64,000 nucleotides of DNA from Enemella evansiae (lineage in GTDB: Bacteria > Actinomycetota > Actinomycetes > Propionibacteriales > Propionibacteriaceae). A program made the translations under genes and the position numbers. Position 1 is the stretch's first letter; each line of letters opens with the position of its first letter. Shown piece by piece: positions 33,666-43,323 of the stretch. The notes beneath the pieces were generated by a model, which saw only the letters and a list, made by a program, of their open reading frames with translations, was not told where the DNA came from and did not search any database. The DNA is taken from NCBI RefSeq assembly GCF_002250705.1, contig NZ_NMVP01000012.1, positions 1 to 64,000 on the forward strand. Reading direction: 5' to 3'.

Positions 33666-34771
33666 CCAAGGTCATGACGGTCGTCGGCACGCGACCAGAG
33701 ATCATCCGGCTCGCTGCCGTCATGAAGCATCTGGACGCCAGCCTCGACCACGTCGTCGTGCACACCGGGCAGAACTACGACTATGAGTTGAACGAGATCT
33801 TCTTCGACGAACTGGGGCTGCGGAAACCCGATCATTTCCTCAACGTCGACACCTCGAGCCTCGGTGCGGTGCTGGGCGGGGTGCTGACCGGTGTGGAGCG
33901 GGTCATCGCGGCGGAGCAGCCCGACGCCGTCCTGGTGCTGGGTGATACGAACTCCTCCATCGCCGCGGTGATGGCCCGGCGGATGCGGGTGCCGGTCTAC
34001 CACATGGAGGCCGGAAACCGTTGCTTCGATGAGAATGTGCCCGAGGAGACCAATCGGCGCATGATCGATCACGTGGCCGACTTCAACCTCGTCTACACCG
34101 AGCACGCCCGCCGGAATCTGCTCGCCGAAGGCATCCACCCCCGCCGGATCCTGTTGACTGGTTCACCGATGCGGGAGGTGCTGCTGGCCCAGCGCCCGGC
34201 GATCGACGCCTCCGATGTGCTGGACCGTCTCGAGTTGACCGCCGACGGTTATTTCCTGGTCAGCGCGCACCGCGAGGAGAACGTGGACAGTCCCGAACGA
34301 TTGTCCGCACTGCTGGACTGTCTGGAAGCGGTGGCGGAAAGGTTCGACCTGCCGATCCTGGTGTCCACCCATCCGCGTACCCGCAAGCGTCTGGAGTCGC
34401 TGGGCCGGGAGGTCGATGCGCGGATCGTCTTCCACAAGCCGCTGGGTTTCCATGACTACAACCACCTGCAACTGCACGCCAGATGCGTGCTGTCGGACTC
34501 CGGCACGATCGCCGAGGAGTCGTCGATCCTCGGCTTCCGCGCTGTCACCCTGCGGGATTCGATCGAACGCCCCGAAGCACTCGACACCGGTGCGATCATC
34601 ATGACCGGTCTGGATCCGCAGAATGTGATCGAGGGAGTCGAGCAGGTGCTCCGATCCTCCGCGGCAGCACAGATTCCCGCCGAATACCTGATCGACAACT
34701 GCGCCGAGCGGACGGTCAACTTCATCATCTCCACCAGTGCCCGGCACAAGTCGTGGTCCGGATTGCGCTGA
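33662..34771 (+). CDS. capG: UDP-N-acetylglucosamine-type 2-epimerase CapG
   Basis: 369 residues from GTG 33662, overlapping the capF stop (GTGA). WecB/CapG fold: VVGTRPEIIRLAAV, VLGDTNS, HMEAGNRCFDENVPEETNRRMIDH with the catalytic Asp/Glu/His set, and SDSGTIAEES for UDP binding. FDENVPEE is typical of CapG relatives that use UDP-N-acetyl-pneumosamine rather than UDP-GlcNAc. Third step to UDP-L-FucNAc. It is the only 2-epimerase in the locus. Confidence 0.93.
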   Translation: MTKVMTVVGTRPEIIRLAAVMKHLDASLDHVVVHTGQNYDYELNEIFFDELGLRKPDHFLNVDTSSLGAVLGGVLTGVERVIAAEQPDAVLVLGDTNSSIAAVMARRMRVPVYHMEAGNRCFDENVPEETNRRMIDHVADFNLVYTEHARRNLLAEGIHPRRILLTGSPMREVLLAQRPAIDASDVLDRLELTADGYFLVSAHREENVDSPERLSALLDCLEAVAERFDLPILVSTHPRTRKRLESLGREVDARIVFHKPLGFHDYNHLQLHARCVLSDSGTIAEESSILGFRAVTLRDSIERPEALDTGAIIMTGLDPQNVIEGVEQVLRSSAAAQIPAEYLIDNCAERTVNFIISTSARHKSWSGLR

Positions 34772-34773
34772 GC

Positions 34774-36042
34774 ATGCGCATCGGCTTCATCTCCCAGTGG
34801 TACGCCCCGGAGAATGTCTGGGTACCCACCGCGATCGTCGACGGTCTGCGCGCCGAAGGTCACGACGTGGTCGTGGTGACGGGCACGCCCCACTACCCCA
34901 CCGGTGCGGTGGCCGACGGTTACTCCGCGACGCAGTGGCGGACCGAGACGATCGATGGGGTCCGGGTGCACCGGGTGCCGGAATTTCCCTACCGTGGCTC
35001 GGGTCTGCTCGGACGGCTGCTGGGATATGCCTCCTTCGCGGTCACCGCGAGTTGGCGTGCGCTCGCGGAGCTGCGCGACCGTGAGGTGATCCTGGTCTAC
35101 GGCTCCCCCGCCACCGCGGCCCTGCCGGCCATGGTGCTGCGCGCCCTGACCCGGATCCCCTACGTGCTGCAGGTCCAGGACGTCTGGCCCGATTCGGTCG
35201 TCGACTCCGGGTTCGTCCGCCGCTCCCTCACCCTGCGGGCGATCTCGACGATCCTGCACGCCTTCGTGAGCGCCTCCTATGCCGGCGCCGCCCGGATCGT
35301 GGCCATCACCCCCTCGGCCGTCACGCTGATCGGCAGGCGCCCCGGGGCCCGCGGCAAGGTCGAGCTGGTCCACAACTGGACCCCCGATCCGGCCGTCGCC
35401 GGGGCCGCCCAGACGCGCGGCCTGCGGGCCCGTATCGGTGCCGACCCGGATGCCCCCGTCTTCCTGTACGCGGGTGCGATGGGTGCCCCGCAGAACCTGG
35501 GCGCGGTCGTCGACGCCTTCGTGGCCGCCGACCTCGATGCCCATCTGGTGCTCATCGGCACGGGTACCGACCGCCAGGCGCTGCTGGAGCGGTCGGCCGC
35601 CGCCGATCGGGTGCACATCCTGCCTGCGGTCCCGCTCCCGGAGGCCACCGCCCTGACCAGGGAAGCGGACGTGGCTCTGGTCTCGCTCGCCGACACCGCC
35701 CTGCATCGGGCCACCTTCCCGAGCAAGATCCAGTTCCTGTGCGGGCTCGGCATGCCGCTGCTCGTCGCCGCCCCTGGGGATGCGGCCACCTATGTCACCG
35801 ACAACGGTGCGGGTCTGGCGGCCGATCCCGCCGATCGCGGCAGCATCACCGCAGCGTTCCGGTGGTTCGCCGCCCTGGGCCGCGAGGACCGGTGCATCCT
35901 CGGCCAGGCAGCGCGCCGCTGCTATGACGCGGACTTCGCACCGAGCGTCGGCGCCGGGGCGCTGTCCAGGATTCTGCAGCACGCCGCGGATCCCGATACC
36001 GCGGTTGCTGGTTCCCTCCACGTCCAGTCCAAGGATCGGTGA
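34774..36042 (+). CDS. Glycosyltransferase family 4, WbuB/CapL-like
   Basis: 422 residues, two Rossmann-like domains. N-terminal FISQWYAPENVWVPTAIVDGL, then VQDVWPDSVVDSGF in the middle, a motif shared with WbuB-type FucNAc transferases, and the C-terminal EX7E-like region around HRATFPSKIQFLCGLGMP. ATG 34774 follows capG after 2 bases. Position right after the FucNAc genes supports transfer of L-FucNAc, but this is inference. Confidence 0.88.
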   Translation: MRIGFISQWYAPENVWVPTAIVDGLRAEGHDVVVVTGTPHYPTGAVADGYSATQWRTETIDGVRVHRVPEFPYRGSGLLGRLLGYASFAVTASWRALAELRDREVILVYGSPATAALPAMVLRALTRIPYVLQVQDVWPDSVVDSGFVRRSLTLRAISTILHAFVSASYAGAARIVAITPSAVTLIGRRPGARGKVELVHNWTPDPAVAGAAQTRGLRARIGADPDAPVFLYAGAMGAPQNLGAVVDAFVAADLDAHLVLIGTGTDRQALLERSAAADRVHILPAVPLPEATALTREADVALVSLADTALHRATFPSKIQFLCGLGMPLLVAAPGDAATYVTDNGAGLAADPADRGSITAAFRWFAALGREDRCILGQAARRCYDADFAPSVGAGALSRILQHAADPDTAVAGSLHVQSKDR

Positions 36043-36045
36043 CCT

Positions 36046-37197
36046 GTGGCCAATCGCATCTTCATGTCCTCACCCGATGTCGGGCGGGCCGAGCAGGAGG
36101 CGCTGCTGCGCGGGTTCGACAGCGGGTGGATCGCGCCCCTGGGCCCGGAGGTCGACGCCTTCGAGGCCGAGCTGGCCGCACGGTGCGAGCGTGAGCACGC
36201 GGTCGCGCTCTCCTCCGGCACCGCTGCGCTGCACCTCGGACTGCTCCACCTGGGTGTGCGACCCGGGGATGTGGTGATGACCGCCTCGATGACCTTCGCG
36301 GCGACGGCGAATGCGGTCACCTACACCGGCGCGACCCCCGTGTTCGTGGACGCGGACGAATCCGGGTCGATGAATCCTGAGCTGTTGCAGCAGGCCGTCG
36401 CGGACCAGCTCTCCCGAGGCGCCCGGGTGGCGGCCATCGTCCCCGTCGACCTGCTCGGCAAGGTGGTCGACCATGATGCGATCGCCGCGATCGCAAGCCG
36501 GCATGGCATTCCGGTGCTCGCCGATGCGGCCGAGTCGCTGGGTGCGCTGCGCAACGGGAAGCCCGCTGCGGCGTACGGTGACGCCGCCGTGCTGTCGTTC
36601 AACGGCAACAAGATCATGACGACCTCCGGTGGTGGCGCCCTGCTCACCGACGATCCGCAGATGGCTGAGCGCACCCGGTATCTGGCGACCCAGGCCCGCC
36701 AGCCCGTCGTGCACTACGAGCACACCGACATCGGTTACAACTACCGGTTGTCCAACCTGCTCGCCGCCCTGGGGCGGGCGCAGCTCGATCGGTTGACGGA
36801 GATGGTCGATCGGCGGCGCGGTTGGCGCAATGCCTATCGTGACCTGGTTTCCGACGTTCCGGGTGTCACGATCTTCAGCGATGACGATGGTGCGGACAAT
36901 CCGGAGATGACCGGTACGCGGGACAACTTCTGGCTGACCTCGATCCTCATCGATCCGGACGCCTCGGGCCTGGACCGCAACCGGGTGATGGCCGAACTCG
37001 CGGACCAGCAGATCGAATCCCGCCCACTCTGGAAGCCGATGCACCGGCAACCGGTGTTCGCGGACAACCCCGCCTATGTCGACGGGACCTCGGAGCGACT
37101 TTTCGAGCAGGGGCTGTCATTGCCGAGCGGTTCCGCGATGTCCGACGCGGACTTCGATCGGGTACGCACCGCACTCGCGACCGCCCTGAGGCGTTGA
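36046..37197 (+). CDS. DegT/DnrJ/EryC1-family sugar aminotransferase (PglE-like)
   Basis: 383 residues, PLP enzyme. SSGTAALHLGLLHLGV, MTASMTFAATANAV, DAAESLGA, the Schiff-base Lys in LSFNGNKIMTTSGGGAL (about residue 187) and the NYRLSNLLAALGRAQL tail are the family marks; SFNGNK is usual for PglE/LegC-type 4-aminotransferases. It would aminate the 4-keto sugar from the PglF-type dehydratase. GTG 36046 is 3 bases after the previous stop. Confidence 0.92.
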   Translation: MANRIFMSSPDVGRAEQEALLRGFDSGWIAPLGPEVDAFEAELAARCEREHAVALSSGTAALHLGLLHLGVRPGDVVMTASMTFAATANAVTYTGATPVFVDADESGSMNPELLQQAVADQLSRGARVAAIVPVDLLGKVVDHDAIAAIASRHGIPVLADAAESLGALRNGKPAAAYGDAAVLSFNGNKIMTTSGGGALLTDDPQMAERTRYLATQARQPVVHYEHTDIGYNYRLSNLLAALGRAQLDRLTEMVDRRRGWRNAYRDLVSDVPGVTIFSDDDGADNPEMTGTRDNFWLTSILIDPDASGLDRNRVMAELADQQIESRPLWKPMHRQPVFADNPAYVDGTSERLFEQGLSLPSGSAMSDADFDRVRTALATALRR

Positions 37198-37199
37198 GC

Positions 37200-38348
37200 G
37201 TGGCACCCAGGCTGATCATTGCCGCAGGCCCGTTCTTTCCGGCCCGTACCGGAGGCGGGCCGGTGAAGTCGCTGATGGCCCTGGCTGTCGGCATCTCGCA
37301 ACGCGGTGACGAGGTCACGGTCCTGGCCGCCGACAGGGATGCCGGTGATCCCGGCCCATTCCCCGAACACCGACGGTTCTCCGCGCCACGGGTGACCGTG
37401 GACTACATTCCGTCCGGCAGCCGCGCGGACCAGCTGATCGGGATCGTGCGAACCCTGTGGGGGAAGGAGAACTACACCCTCTACGTCAATTCCCTGTTCA
37501 GCCCGACGTTCGGGATGCTGCCGCTTCTCCTGGCCCGATTGCGTCTCACGCGACCCCATCGCGTCGTGCTGGCGACGCGCGGACAGTTCATGCGCAACGC
37601 GCTCGCCCACCACGCGCGCCGCAAGCAACTCTTTCTCCCGTTCATCCGGGGTGTGCTCTTCCGCGGGATCGACCTGTTCCACGTCACCAGCCAGGACGAG
37701 CGGCAGGAACTCCGGAGTTGGGCTCCGGCGGAACGGATCCGGTTCATTCCGAACACCCGGCTCTCCCGGGATGCGGAGACCCGGAATGCCGAACCGGGGC
37801 ATCTCACCTATGTCGGCCGGGTCGTGCCGATCAAGAACGTGCATGTGATCTTCGAGGCCCTCACCCGTGCGGATCGGCCGCTCACCCTCACCGTGGTCGG
37901 CCCCGAAGAGGATCCCGACTATGCCGCGCTCTGCCGGGCCCGTGAGGCAGCTCTGCCGAACAACGTGACCGTCGAGTGGCGGGGAACGTTGGACGGTGAA
38001 CAGATCGCGGAGGAACTCTCGCGGACAGAGGTCTTCGTGCATCCGACCCAGGGTGAGAATTTCGGACACGCCATCGCCGAGGCACTGGAGGCGGGTTGCC
38101 CCGTCGTGATCGGTGTGCGGACCCCGTGGACCGAGCCGATCCGATCCGCCACGCCGTCACCAGGGGTGGTGCTCGACGACCCGAATGACGCCGACGCCGT
38201 CTGGACCGGCATCCGCGCGCTGTTGGACCGGGACGAGCGGACTCGCTCGGACGCGGAGCTGTCCGGCCGGGAGATCGCGCGGCTGGCGAACGGCTCCCGG
38301 CAGTTCGAGCCCTATGCCGAGATGTTCTTCGGCCGGCTGGGAAACTGA
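37200..38348 (+). CDS. Glycosyltransferase family 4
   Basis: 382 residues. N-terminal ARTGGGPVKSLMALAVG resembles the acceptor loop of GT4 enzymes; the second domain has YVGRVVPIKNVHVIFEAL and HPTQGENFGHAIAEALEAGCPVV, the donor-binding Glu region. Donor and acceptor unknown. GTG 37200 is preferred, about 9 bases after GAGG; TTG 37194 overlapping the previous stop is possible. Confidence 0.88.
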   Translation: MAPRLIIAAGPFFPARTGGGPVKSLMALAVGISQRGDEVTVLAADRDAGDPGPFPEHRRFSAPRVTVDYIPSGSRADQLIGIVRTLWGKENYTLYVNSLFSPTFGMLPLLLARLRLTRPHRVVLATRGQFMRNALAHHARRKQLFLPFIRGVLFRGIDLFHVTSQDERQELRSWAPAERIRFIPNTRLSRDAETRNAEPGHLTYVGRVVPIKNVHVIFEALTRADRPLTLTVVGPEEDPDYAALCRAREAALPNNVTVEWRGTLDGEQIAEELSRTEVFVHPTQGENFGHAIAEALEAGCPVVIGVRTPWTEPIRSATPSPGVVLDDPNDADAVWTGIRALLDRDERTRSDAELSGREIARLANGSRQFEPYAEMFFGRLGN

Positions 38349-38359
38349 GGAGGAATCTG

Positions 38360-39346
38360 GTGCGTATCGCCGTCGTCGGCCCATTGGGCAAGGACAGTTT
38401 CGCCGACAACGTCATCGACCAACTGGCGCAGGACGGGCACCAGGTCCGACCCCTCGGGCCGGCGCGTCCGCCCCTCGGCGTACGCAAGGTGGATGCGCTC
38501 TTCTCGGTCGTGTCGGACCACCATCTCCCCCTCGACGCACGGCGGCAGGCGCCCATGCGCAAAGAGATCGCGGCCTTCCGGCCGGAGGTGTTGATCACCG
38601 TCGATCGACGGCTGCACGCCTCGACGATCGCGGCCGCGAAAGCGACGGGCGCACGGACTGCTCTCTGGTTTCCCGATGCGGTGGGCACCATGGGGTTGCA
38701 CGACATGTTCACCAACGGCTACGACCGGATCTTTCTGAAGAACCCTGTGCTGACGAACTGGCTGCAACAGGTGCAGGGGTTGCCGGTCCGGTTGCTGCCG
38801 GAAGCAGGCAATCCCCGGCGGCACACCTCGGACCTCCCCTATGGCACCCGCCCGGTGGTGGTGCTGGCGGGCAACGTCCATCCGACCCGGGCCGCCCTGC
38901 TCCAGCGGATGGTCGATGCGGGGCTCCCGGTGGAGGTCTATGGCTCGGGAATCCCCTCCTGGTTGAATTTCCCGGACCTGTCGAAGGCGCACACGGGCAA
39001 GTATCTGACCTGGGCCGACAAGGGGGACGCGTTCCGCTCCGCCCGGATCGTTCTGAACAACCTGCATCCGACGGAGTTCGCCGGCACCAACTGCCGGCTC
39101 TTCGAGGGCACCATGTCCGGCGGGCTGGTCATGACCGAGCACCGCCCGGGACTGGAGGAGCAATTCGTTCCCGACGAGGAGGTCGCCACCTTCACCACCT
39201 TCGATGAACTCGTCGACAAGTGCCGCTGGCTGCTCGACGATCCGGACCATGGCCGACCCATTGCCGATGCCGGTCGGCAGCGGTCCTTGACCGACCACAC
39301 CTACGCCGTGCGTCTCGGCGCCCTTCTTGACGAGTTGACCGGCTGA
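38360..39346 (+). CDS. CgeB-like glycosyltransferase
   Basis: 328 residues of the CgeB/spore maturation-type glycosyltransferase group: a Rossmann-like first half with FRPEVLITVDRR, and a C-terminal half with RIVLNNLHPTEFAGTNCRLFEGTMSGGLVMTE, where the conserved Asn, Arg and Glu sit. GTG 38360 follows GAGGAGGA with ideal spacing, the best ribosome site of the locus. Donor sugar unknown. Confidence 0.85.
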   Translation: MRIAVVGPLGKDSFADNVIDQLAQDGHQVRPLGPARPPLGVRKVDALFSVVSDHHLPLDARRQAPMRKEIAAFRPEVLITVDRRLHASTIAAAKATGARTALWFPDAVGTMGLHDMFTNGYDRIFLKNPVLTNWLQQVQGLPVRLLPEAGNPRRHTSDLPYGTRPVVVLAGNVHPTRAALLQRMVDAGLPVEVYGSGIPSWLNFPDLSKAHTGKYLTWADKGDAFRSARIVLNNLHPTEFAGTNCRLFEGTMSGGLVMTEHRPGLEEQFVPDEEVATFTTFDELVDKCRWLLDDPDHGRPIADAGRQRSLTDHTYAVRLGALLDELTG

Positions 39347-39347
39347 C

Positions 39348-40598
39348 GTGCGCCCTCTCGAGCGGATGGTCAGCGCCGTTCGGCATGCCATCTTCCGCAC
39401 TGCAGCGGTGAACATCGCCATGCTGATGGCGACCACCATCACAGGCATCCTGGTCGCTCGCAGCCTGGGTGAGTCCGGCCGCGGACAGTTCGCGTCGATC
39501 GTCGCGGTCCAGGGCATCGCCTACGTCGTGGGTGAGGTGGGCCAGAGCGTCGCGGTGACCTTCGCCGTGAGTCGCGCCCCCGGGAGCGCGGCACAGGCGC
39601 TGGCTGGCAGTCGACGGATCATGATCCCGGCGAGTCTCCTCGTCACCGTGCTGGGATGCGTCGGTGCATTCTTCCATGCCGGTGGTGACCGGGCCGTCTT
39701 CGTCGCCTACCTGCTCGCGCTCTGCAGCATCCTGGTCAACGCGCTGGGTGGCCCGGCCCTCTATGCCCTGCAGGCCTGGTCGATCACGGCCTGGAACCGG
39801 GTGCGGCTCGCGCAGCCCACCGTCTATCTGCTCTCCGCCGCACTGCTCTTCGCCACCGGACGCCTGACGATCGTGCTCGCCAGTGCCGCCATGCTGGTCA
39901 GTTATGCCGTGAGCATGGGGTTCGCGGTCGTCATGGAGCGCCGCCTCCGCCCCCCACCGGCAGCCGATGCAGCTCTCCCGGTGAGTCTGGTGGGTTACGG
40001 TCTGAAACAGGCCGGGTCATCCATCCCGGAGGTGCTCTCGGGGAACATCGACCGGGTGCTGCTGCTCGGCCTGGTGGGTGCACCAGCCCTCGGCCAGTAC
40101 GCCGTTGCTCAATCGGTGGTGAGTGCCGCCGGGCCGATGGGTACCGCGGTCAGCGCGGTGGTCTTCCCGTCACTGGCGGCGGACGTCTCGACAGCTGGGG
40201 TGCGGCGTCGACGCGAACTGCGCATCTTCGGCGGCGCCGGCATCCTGACCGCGACCGCGCTGGTGCTGCTCGGACTCGTCTCCGGCTGGGCAGTGCCGTT
40301 GCTGTTCGGCGAGGCCTTCCGGCCTGCCGCCCCATTGGTCTGGCTGCTTGCACCCACCGTGCTGCTGCGGGCCCTGTTGCAGGTGAGCGGAACGATTCTT
40401 CGAGGACGCGGCACACCCGGCCTGGCGACGATCTCCAATGTCGTGTGTCTGGTCACGACCACCACCCTGCTGATCGTCCTGAGCGCCCGTTTCGGACTGC
40501 CCGGCGCCGCGGCCGCCACCGCGATCGGTCAGGCGGCCGGTCTGGCGGTATCGGTCTTCCTGGTCACCCGTCGCGTCACGAATGCGGCGATCAGGTAG
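39348..40598 (+). CDS. Polysaccharide flippase (Wzx/MATE-type)
   Basis: 416 residues with about 12 hydrophobic segments. Polysaccharide-synthase features: ARSLGESGRGQFASIVAVQG near residue 40, a central NIDRVLLLGLVGAPALGQYAVAQ and AVSAVVFPSLA. It moves the undecaprenyl-linked repeat unit across the membrane. GTG 39348 is separated from the previous stop by one base. The last 70 bases overlap the convergent polymerase gene. Confidence 0.92.
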   Translation: MRPLERMVSAVRHAIFRTAAVNIAMLMATTITGILVARSLGESGRGQFASIVAVQGIAYVVGEVGQSVAVTFAVSRAPGSAAQALAGSRRIMIPASLLVTVLGCVGAFFHAGGDRAVFVAYLLALCSILVNALGGPALYALQAWSITAWNRVRLAQPTVYLLSAALLFATGRLTIVLASAAMLVSYAVSMGFAVVMERRLRPPPAADAALPVSLVGYGLKQAGSSIPEVLSGNIDRVLLLGLVGAPALGQYAVAQSVVSAAGPMGTAVSAVVFPSLAADVSTAGVRRRRELRIFGGAGILTATALVLLGLVSGWAVPLLFGEAFRPAAPLVWLLAPTVLLRALLQVSGTILRGRGTPGLATISNVVCLVTTTTLLIVLSARFGLPGAAAATAIGQAAGLAVSVFLVTRRVTNAAIR

Positions 40599-42037
40599 GC
40601 GAGGAAGACACTGGGGCCCAGCATCAGGGTCGTCATGAAGTCCGTCTCCTGCTTCAGCACGATCGGCAGCAGCAGCAGCGGGAGGAACAGGGGTCGCGGA
40701 TCATCCTTGGCCCGCGGCAGCCGATCCACGAGCGCAGCCAACAGGCCCAGGACGATCATCCCCGCCGCGACGACTCCCCAGCCACCGTGCCACCAGAGAT
40801 CGCCGTACGGTGTCACGGCGAAGCTCGTCCGCACCGTCGGCGGCAGGTCGTACATGAGCGCACCCATCTGATATCCGGTGTCCATCACGGGCTTCTCCGC
40901 CCAGATGGAACGAGGAATGAAGCCCATCACGGGTGCGGCCAGGAGTTCGGAGGCGTCCTTGTAGCTGATCCGGTCCGGCACGGTGTCCACGATCATCGCC
41001 ACATCACCCACCCGGGAGAGTCTCAGGAGGGTGTTGTCCGCGCCGGCTTCGTCCGAGTCGGTGGTGAGTGGGGCCGTGACGATGTCCGCCAGGCTGACCC
41101 GTTCCAACACCTGCGTGGTCGACATGCGATCCCCGCCCACCTGGACCATGTTCCGGTAGGCCGCGACGGCTGGACTGAGGAACATGAACCAGAAGGCACA
41201 CAGTGCGATCAGGGGAAGGATGCGGAAGCGTCGCCACCGGTAGTAGGCGAAAAGTGCCGCGATGACATGGATGATGACGTTCTCCTTCATCCCGGAGAAC
41301 AGACCGATGGTTGCCTGACTCCCCACGATGAGAACCATCACCGCAAAGCGTTTCCCCCCTCGGTCACGCGCCCAGTTCCAGGCGCTGAGGAAGGATGCGA
41401 CCACACCCAGGCTGTCGAGCATGGCGTACAGCATCGGCAGGGACGAACTCGCCTGCTCACCGTCCGAAAGGTATTCGAAGGTTCCGGATCGGACCTGCGC
41501 GATGGTCGAGGCGATCATCAGGGCCCAGAGAATCAATGGCGCCCGCGATGAGGTGTCGGCGCCCCGGCCCTGGCTCGCCACCCGGCCGAGCAGGCGCAGC
41601 AGGCCAGCGAGTGCCGTGCTCGGGAGAAGCTTGTATCCCAGAACGAATGCCCAGATGCCGAGAGCTGCCACGGCCGCCGCACGCGGGAACGCGTCCAGCG
41701 GGGTCAGCGCGGCGCTGCCGGTGACCGGTTGCAGCCAGCGGAATGTCGTCAGCCCGTAGACCAGTGCGAAGGCGAGGGTGAAGAGCGGGCCGAGTCGCAT
41801 CCCGCGAATGAAGTCCGCGTTGGCAGGTGTGATCACCACGAAGGTCGCGGCGAAGCCGGCGGCCGCGAGCACGACCCCGGAGGCGACGATCCCGACGGCC
41901 ACGGACGAGGTCGTCTCCGCGAACAGGTAGCCGACGACTGCGACGAACGCCCAGCCCAGGAAGGCCAGTAGTTTCACACCGTGGCTGTAATCGCGGGTGA
42001 CCGGCACCTCGGCGGTGAGGCTCGTCTGCACCGTCAC
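40529..42037 (-). CDS. O-antigen/capsule repeat-unit polymerase (Wzy-like)
   Basis: 502 residues with about 10-12 membrane helices and a large outer loop (about 320-410) typical of Wzy polymerases; sequence similarity within the family is low, so the call rests on topology and place between flippase and transferases. GTG 42037 follows GGAGGAGT and overlaps the stop of the upstream glycosyltransferase by four bases. Its end overlaps the flippase end by 70 bases, antisense. Confidence 0.82.
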   Translation of the reverse strand: MTVQTSLTAEVPVTRDYSHGVKLLAFLGWAFVAVVGYLFAETTSSVAVGIVASGVVLAAAGFAATFVVITPANADFIRGMRLGPLFTLAFALVYGLTTFRWLQPVTGSAALTPLDAFPRAAAVAALGIWAFVLGYKLLPSTALAGLLRLLGRVASQGRGADTSSRAPLILWALMIASTIAQVRSGTFEYLSDGEQASSSLPMLYAMLDSLGVVASFLSAWNWARDRGGKRFAVMVLIVGSQATIGLFSGMKENVIIHVIAALFAYYRWRRFRILPLIALCAFWFMFLSPAVAAYRNMVQVGGDRMSTTQVLERVSLADIVTAPLTTDSDEAGADNTLLRLSRVGDVAMIVDTVPDRISYKDASELLAAPVMGFIPRSIWAEKPVMDTGYQMGALMYDLPPTVRTSFAVTPYGDLWWHGGWGVVAAGMIVLGLLAALVDRLPRAKDDPRPLFLPLLLLPIVLKQETDFMTTLMLGPSVFLAYLIAAFVTRRVTRKTDTARPAA

Positions 42038-43230
42038 CGGACTCCTCCCATCGTGGTCAGGACTCCCTCATAATGCCTGATGAAGTTGCCGAGACAGGCT
42101 TCGGTGGAGAACATCTCCACCGCGCGCACCCGAGCCGCCTCGCCCAACTCATCACCGCTCTGCAGGCAGCCTTCGATGGCGAGGGAAAGTCCGTCGGCGA
42201 TGGCGTCCGCGTCGCCCAGCTCGCACAGATACCCGGTCTCGCCATCCGCGACCGCCGCGCGTGAGCCGTCGGTCGCGGTCGCGGCGACGGGCAGTCCGCA
42301 CGCCATGGCCTCGATGCTCGAGAGTCCCAGCCCCTCCTCGAAGGATCCCTGCACGAACACACTGGCCGAGCGATAGAGCTCGGGAAGCCCGTCCTGCGGC
42401 ACATCGCTCAGCACCGTGATCCGGTGTCTGACCGGGGAGTTCTGCAGCGCCTGCTCGGCCACCGGGTAGAGCGTTCCCCGGCCGGCGAGCACCAGGTCGG
42501 GCACCGTTGCGTGACGAGTTGCGAGCAGTCCGTACGCCCGGATCACGTTCTCCAATCCCTTGCGTGGTTCGCCGAGCCGGCAGACCGACAGCAGCGGGCC
42601 GTCACCGGCTCGCTGGTCCGCCGGGAAGAAGCGCTCGACATCGGTGCCGGGAGGAGCGAAGTGCGCATTCCGCTGTCCGACCGACTGGGTGTAGCGCAGC
42701 ATCTCCCAGTTCTCCAGGAATGCGACGTCCGCCCGGCGGAGCGCAGGAGCCTCGAGGCGGGCGACCGCATCGGTCATCGCACCGCGCAGCTTCCGCTCGA
42801 GCCCCGAGTGCCGGGCCAGGATGCTGGCCCGTTCCCAACTCACCCGCGTGGCCGCCTGCACGGCCACCGGTCGCTCCACGTGCCTGGCCACGGTGGCGAG
42901 TGCCGGCCCGCCGCAGACGACCTGGACGAGGTCGTAGCCGTTCAGCTCATCGGTCAATTCCTTGCGTGGCAGGTAACGCATGAACTCCAGCTCGACGGCG
43001 TTCGCACCCCAGGCCTGCTGTCCGAGCTCCAGGGTCTCCCCGGCCAGCGTTCGCCGACGCCAGGTCTGCGGGGCCGTCAGACGCCTGCTGAACACGTCAC
43101 TGCGGGACTCCGCCAGCTCGAGGACGTCGACCTCGAGCCCCCGGGCACGCAGACCGTCGACGAGCCATCTGGCGACCGTCGCCACACCGCCCACGTGGCC
43201 GAACTTCTGCGCCACAACCGCAATGCGCAT
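42034..43230 (-). CDS. Glycosyltransferase family 4
   Basis: 398 residues. VAQKFGHVGGVATVARWLVDGLR at the start is the acceptor-side Gly loop; VCRLGEPRKGLENVIRAY and SFEEGLGLSSIEAMACGLPV mark the GT-B donor domain with its Glu pair. It leads the two-gene leftward operon with the polymerase. A 93-base gap separates it from the divergent initiating transferase. Confidence 0.9.
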   Translation of the reverse strand: MRIAVVAQKFGHVGGVATVARWLVDGLRARGLEVDVLELAESRSDVFSRRLTAPQTWRRRTLAGETLELGQQAWGANAVELEFMRYLPRKELTDELNGYDLVQVVCGGPALATVARHVERPVAVQAATRVSWERASILARHSGLERKLRGAMTDAVARLEAPALRRADVAFLENWEMLRYTQSVGQRNAHFAPPGTDVERFFPADQRAGDGPLLSVCRLGEPRKGLENVIRAYGLLATRHATVPDLVLAGRGTLYPVAEQALQNSPVRHRITVLSDVPQDGLPELYRSASVFVQGSFEEGLGLSSIEAMACGLPVAATATDGSRAAVADGETGYLCELGDADAIADGLSLAIEGCLQSGDELGEAARVRAVEMFSTEACLGNFIRHYEGVLTTMGGVR

Positions 43231-43323
43231 GACCGCCCTTCGAGTTTGGAAATACGATGGAGACCCTACGGCACAAGCAGCAGCGCCGGGCCGATGGTCC
43301 GGTGGGTTGCGGAAGGATGGGTA

